The notes below the pieces were generated by a model, which was given only the letters and a program-made list of their open reading frames with translations, was not told where the DNA came from and searched no databases. A DNA stretch of 64,000 nucleotides. It comes from Pseudomonas sp. KU43P. Lineage in GTDB: Bacteria; Pseudomonadota; Gammaproteobacteria; Pseudomonadales; Pseudomonadaceae. Of the stretch, positions 61,757 to 64,000 are shown one piece after another. Location of the stretch: NCBI RefSeq assembly GCF_033095865.1, contig NZ_AP019365.1, forward strand, positions 4,375,501 to 4,439,500. Reading direction: 5' to 3'. Within the stretch, counting starts at the first letter, position 1, and every line of letters begins with the position of its first letter. Both the position numbers and the translations under genes were made by a program.

Positions 61757-62233
61757 TCACGGTGCGGCAGTTTCGAACATCATGCTGACCAGGCCTTGGT
61801 AGTTGCCTGGCTGGTAGCCACCGGCCGGTACCTGCGGCGCGACTTCGAAGTCGACGATGGCGCCCGGTGCAGCCTGGGCTTCGGTGAGGATTTCGCTCGC
61901 GCTGGTGGTGAGCACGGTGTCGCCGATCTTGACATTCAGATCGATGGCATTCAGGCCGCTGCTGACCACCGCCGGCGACAGCAGATGGGCAGTGATCGGG
62001 CCGATGGTGCTCTTGGCCTGCAGTTGTTTGCGAACCGGGGTCAGGGTGCCTTGAAACGAGTTCCAGGCCATGTCTTGCGGGTCGTTCATCCAGTTGCCGC
62101 CAACCGGCTCGACGTAGAAGTTGGCAGTGGGCACGGTGGCGGTGATCAGCACCTGTTTCTCGATCGGATCCTCGGCCATGGCCGGGCCCGCAGCCAGAAC
62201 TGCGAAGGGGAGCGCCAGAAGCAATGCTTTCAC
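61757..62233 (-). CDS. CS1-type major fimbrial subunit (pilin)
   Basis: A 158-residue secreted pilin: a signal peptide (KALLLALPFAVLAAGPAMA), mature start EDPIEKQVLITATVPTANFY, the typical N-terminal donor strand of CS1/CblA-like pilins, and a C-terminal GNYQGLVSMMFETAA. There are no cysteines, as in the CS1 family. The start is a GTG at 62233 with GGAG 8 nt upstream; in-frame extensions upstream run into the promoter region. It is the first gene of the fimbrial operon. Confidence 0.87.
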   Translation of the reverse strand: MKALLLALPFAVLAAGPAMAEDPIEKQVLITATVPTANFYVEPVGGNWMNDPQDMAWNSFQGTLTPVRKQLQAKSTIGPITAHLLSPAVVSSGLNAIDLNVKIGDTVLTTSASEILTEAQAAPGAIVDFEVAPQVPAGGYQPGNYQGLVSMMFETAAP

Positions 62234-62330
62234 GAGTGTATCTCCTTGAAACCTGTAGTTAACATCTTCGAATGATTGCCAATCAGGCAAAGCGCCGTTG
62301 ACAGGTGGATTATTCGGATTTGTCTGCAGG

Positions 62331-62370
62331 GGAAATACGGGATCGCTCCGAGCGATCTGTTGAAATTTCC
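62331..62370. promoter_or_regulatory. Candidate regulatory sites upstream of the pilin gene
   Basis: TGAAATTTCC at 62361-62370 matches the chaperone-upstream palindrome at 9 of 10 bases, and a half-site GGAAAT begins at 62331. Between them GATCGCTCCGAGCGATC (62341-62357) is a perfect 8-bp inverted repeat with one central base. They are about 100-140 bp upstream of the pilin start. Confidence 0.5.
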
Positions 62371-62374
62371 GAAA

Positions 62375-62466
62375 GCCCAATCGCCGGCAAGCCGGCTCCC
62401 ACAGAGGTCCCCATTGTTCTCAGGTTCAAGGGCGTACCTGTGGGAGCCGGCTTGCCGGCGATGGGC
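62375..62466. repeat. Inverted REP pair between actP and the pilin gene
   Basis: GCCCAATCGCCGGCAAGCCG on the left is matched by CGGCTTGCCGGCGATGGGC on the right, one mismatch. Intervening CTCCCACAG and CTGTGGGAG-like sequence pair as well. Confidence 0.9.
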
Positions 62467-62477
62467 CCGCGGAAACG

Positions 62478-62504
62478 ACAACGCCCCGACAGGCGGGGCG
62501 TTGT
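62478..62504 (-). terminator. Probable terminator after actP
   Basis: ACAACGCCCCG (62478-62488) pairs with CGGGGCGTTGT (62494-62504): an 11-bp perfect stem with a 5-nt loop, 22 bp past the actP stop. On the minus strand CGTTTCC follows, so the T run is short. Confidence 0.75.
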
Positions 62505-62525
62505 GTTCAAGCTACGGATGCAAGG

Positions 62526-64000
62526 TTAGTGCGAAACCGCCCCGCTGGCACCGAGGCCAGTCTGCGAACGGACGAACTGCGGGTAGAACAGCGCACGCTC
62601 GTCATCGGCCGCCTTGGACTTGTCGGTGACCGAGAAGAACCAGATACCGGCGAAGGCAATGATCATCGAGAACAGTGCCGGGTACTCGTACGGGTAGATG
62701 GCCTTCTCATGACCCAGGATCTGCACCCAGATGGTCGGGCCGAGGATCATCAGCGTCACCGCACTGATCAGGCCCAACCAGCCGCCAATCATGGCGCCGC
62801 GGGTGGTCAGCTTCTTCCAGTACATCGAAAGCAGCAGCACCGGGAAGTTGCAGCTGGCGGCGATGGAGAACGCCAGGCCGACCATGAAGGCGATGTTCTG
62901 CTTCTCGAACAGAATACCCAGGCCGATCGCCAGCACGCCCAGAGCGACGGTGGTGATCTTCGATACGCGAATCTCGTCCTTGTCGTTGGCCTTGCCCTTA
63001 CGCCATACGCTGGCGTACAGGTCATGGGACACCGCCGAGGCACCGGCCAGGGTCAGGCCGGCGACCACCGCCAGGATGGTGGCGAAGGCCACCGCCGAGA
63101 TGAAGCCGAGGAAGATGCTGCCACCCACAGCATCGGCCAGGTGCACCGCTGCCATGTTGTTGCCGCCCAGCAAGGCGCCGGCGGCATCCTTGAAGTCCGG
63201 GTTGGTGCTGACCAGCAGGATCGCGCCGAAGCCGATGATGAAGGTCAGGATGTAGAAGTAGCCGATGAAGCCGGTGGCGTAGAGCACGCTCTTGCGTGCT
63301 TCCTTGGCGTCACTGACGGTGAAGAAGCGCATCAGGATGTGCGGCAGGCCAGCGGTACCGAACATCAACGCCAGGCCCAGGGAGAACGCCGAGATCGGGT
63401 CCTTGACCAGGCCGCCCGGGCTCATGATCGCCTCGCCCTTGGCGTGTACCTTGATCGCCTCGGAGAACAGGGTGTTGAAGTCGAAGCCCACGTGCTTCAT
63501 CACCATCAGTGCCATGAAGCTGGCACCGGAGAGCAGCAGCACGGCCTTGATGATCTGCACCCAGGTGGTGGCCAGCATGCCGCCGAACAGCACGTACAGG
63601 CACATCAGGATGCCCACCAGGATCACCGCGACGTGGTAGTCCAGGCCGAACAGCAGCTCGATGAGCTTGCCGGCACCGACCATCTGCGCGATCAGGTAGA
63701 AGGCCACCACCACCAGCGAGCCGGAGGCCGACAGGGTACGGATTTCCTTTTGCCCGAGGCGGTACGAGGCAACGTCGGCGAAGGTGTACTTGCCCAGGTT
63801 GCGCAGGCGTTCGGCGATCAGGAAGAGGATGATCGGCCAGCCGACCAGGAAGCCGATGGAGTAGATCAGGCCATCGTAACCGGAGGTGAACACCAGCGCG
63901 GAAATCCCCAGGAAAGACGCTGCCGACATGTAGTCGCCGGCAATCGCCAGGCCGTTCTGGAAACCGGTGATCTTGCCGCCGGCCGCGTAGTAGTCGGCCG
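62526..64000 (-). CDS. actP: Cation/acetate symporter ActP, start outside the window
   Basis: The last 491 codons of a sodium:solute symporter family permease; the N-terminus is beyond the right edge. Visible helices include the family region [60 protein letters not shown] and [13 protein letters not shown] late helices. These are the hallmarks of ActP, which takes up acetate, glyoxylate or related short acids across the inner membrane. A DUF485 partner gene would be expected upstream, outside the window. It is transcribed toward the fimbrial cluster, with a hairpin and REP pair after its stop. Confidence 0.95.
   Translation of the reverse strand, partial: ADYYAAGGKITGFQNGLAIAGDYMSAASFLGISALVFTSGYDGLIYSIGFLVGWPIILFLIAERLRNLGKYTFADVASYRLGQKEIRTLSASGSLVVVAFYLIAQMVGAGKLIELLFGLDYHVAVILVGILMCLYVLFGGMLATTWVQIIKAVLLLSGASFMALMVMKHVGFDFNTLFSEAIKVHAKGEAIMSPGGLVKDPISAFSLGLALMFGTAGLPHILMRFFTVSDAKEARKSVLYATGFIGYFYILTFIIGFGAILLVSTNPDFKDAAGALLGGNNMAAVHLADAVGGSIFLGFISAVAFATILAVVAGLTLAGASAVSHDLYASVWRKGKANDKDEIRVSKITTVALGVLAIGLGILFEKQNIAFMVGLAFSIAASCNFPVLLLSMYWKKLTTRGAMIGGWLGLISAVTLMILGPTIWVQILGHEKAIYPYEYPALFSMIIAFAGIWFFSVTDKSKAADDERALFYPQFVRSQTGLGASGAVSH

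Overview
This window looks like the chromosome of a Pseudomonas of the P. putida group. The evidence is the high GC content outside the O-antigen genes, the gyrA-serC-pheA-tyrA/aroA-cmk-rpsA-ihfB block, an N-acetylglutaminylglutamine amide (NAGGN) osmoprotectant locus, an rsmI-type CsrA paralogue, and many copies of a REP element built around GCCGGCAAGCCGGCTCCCAC. All names rest on motif and family recognition by eye; no database search was possible.

Layout. 1-15410 (all minus strand) is a B-band O-antigen cluster. Read in transcription order it is wzz, a second wzz, wbpA, wbpB, wbpC, wbpD, wbpE, wzy, wzx, hisH2, hisF2, wbpG, wbpH and the start of wbpI. Apart from the duplicated wzz this is the order I recall for P. 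aeruginosa O5/PAO1. The genes would make a UDP-2,3-diamino-mannuronic-acid-type sugar, convert an acetamido group to an acetamidino group, and polymerise, flip and length-control the O chain. The part from 1 to about 6600 is visibly more AT-rich than the rest. 15626-17734 holds a beta-CASP metallo-hydrolase, a LapA-domain membrane protein and ihfB. 17988-28067 is the conserved supraoperon rpsA, cmk, tyrA-aroA fusion, pheA, serC, gyrA (minus strand), without the histidinol-phosphate aminotransferase gene that P. aeruginosa has between pheA and tyrA. 28414-31757 holds mtnA (minus), divergent from ubiG-mupP-yciK (plus). The tail of yciK and its REP are tandemly repeated three times.

32116-35398 (minus) pairs undA, the diiron enzyme that makes 1-undecene from lauric acid, with an upstream membrane GGDEF-EAL protein. 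35591-40008 (minus) holds an ABC exporter, a DsbA-family protein, trhO, bolA and a DUF2059 protein. 40164-46388 holds fumC, a DMT-family transporter, the polyphosphate:AMP phosphotransferase gene and mnmC. 46597-51452 (plus) is the NAGGN locus: amidotransferase, synthetase and M42-like peptidase. yheU, rsmI, an SDR gene and a tiny DUF3309 membrane protein follow.

53199-62233 (minus) is the most accessory-looking region: a complete CS1/cable-pilus-type (alternate chaperone-usher) fimbrial operon in the order pilin, usher, tip adhesin, chaperone, followed directly by a BvgA-like response regulator and a BvgS-like hybrid kinase. Two identical GGAAATTTCC palindromes 21 bp apart lie just upstream of the chaperone-regulator-kinase genes, and a near copy lies upstream of the pilin, which suggests a self-contained pilus regulon. 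The window ends inside actP (acetate permease).

The observations I rate highest are the fimbria/BvgAS-like module and its putative operators, the MtnA homologue whose catalytic Cys position is Gly, the UndA/c-di-GMP gene pair, the tandem yciK-tail/REP repeat, and the GGA-rich leader of rsmI.
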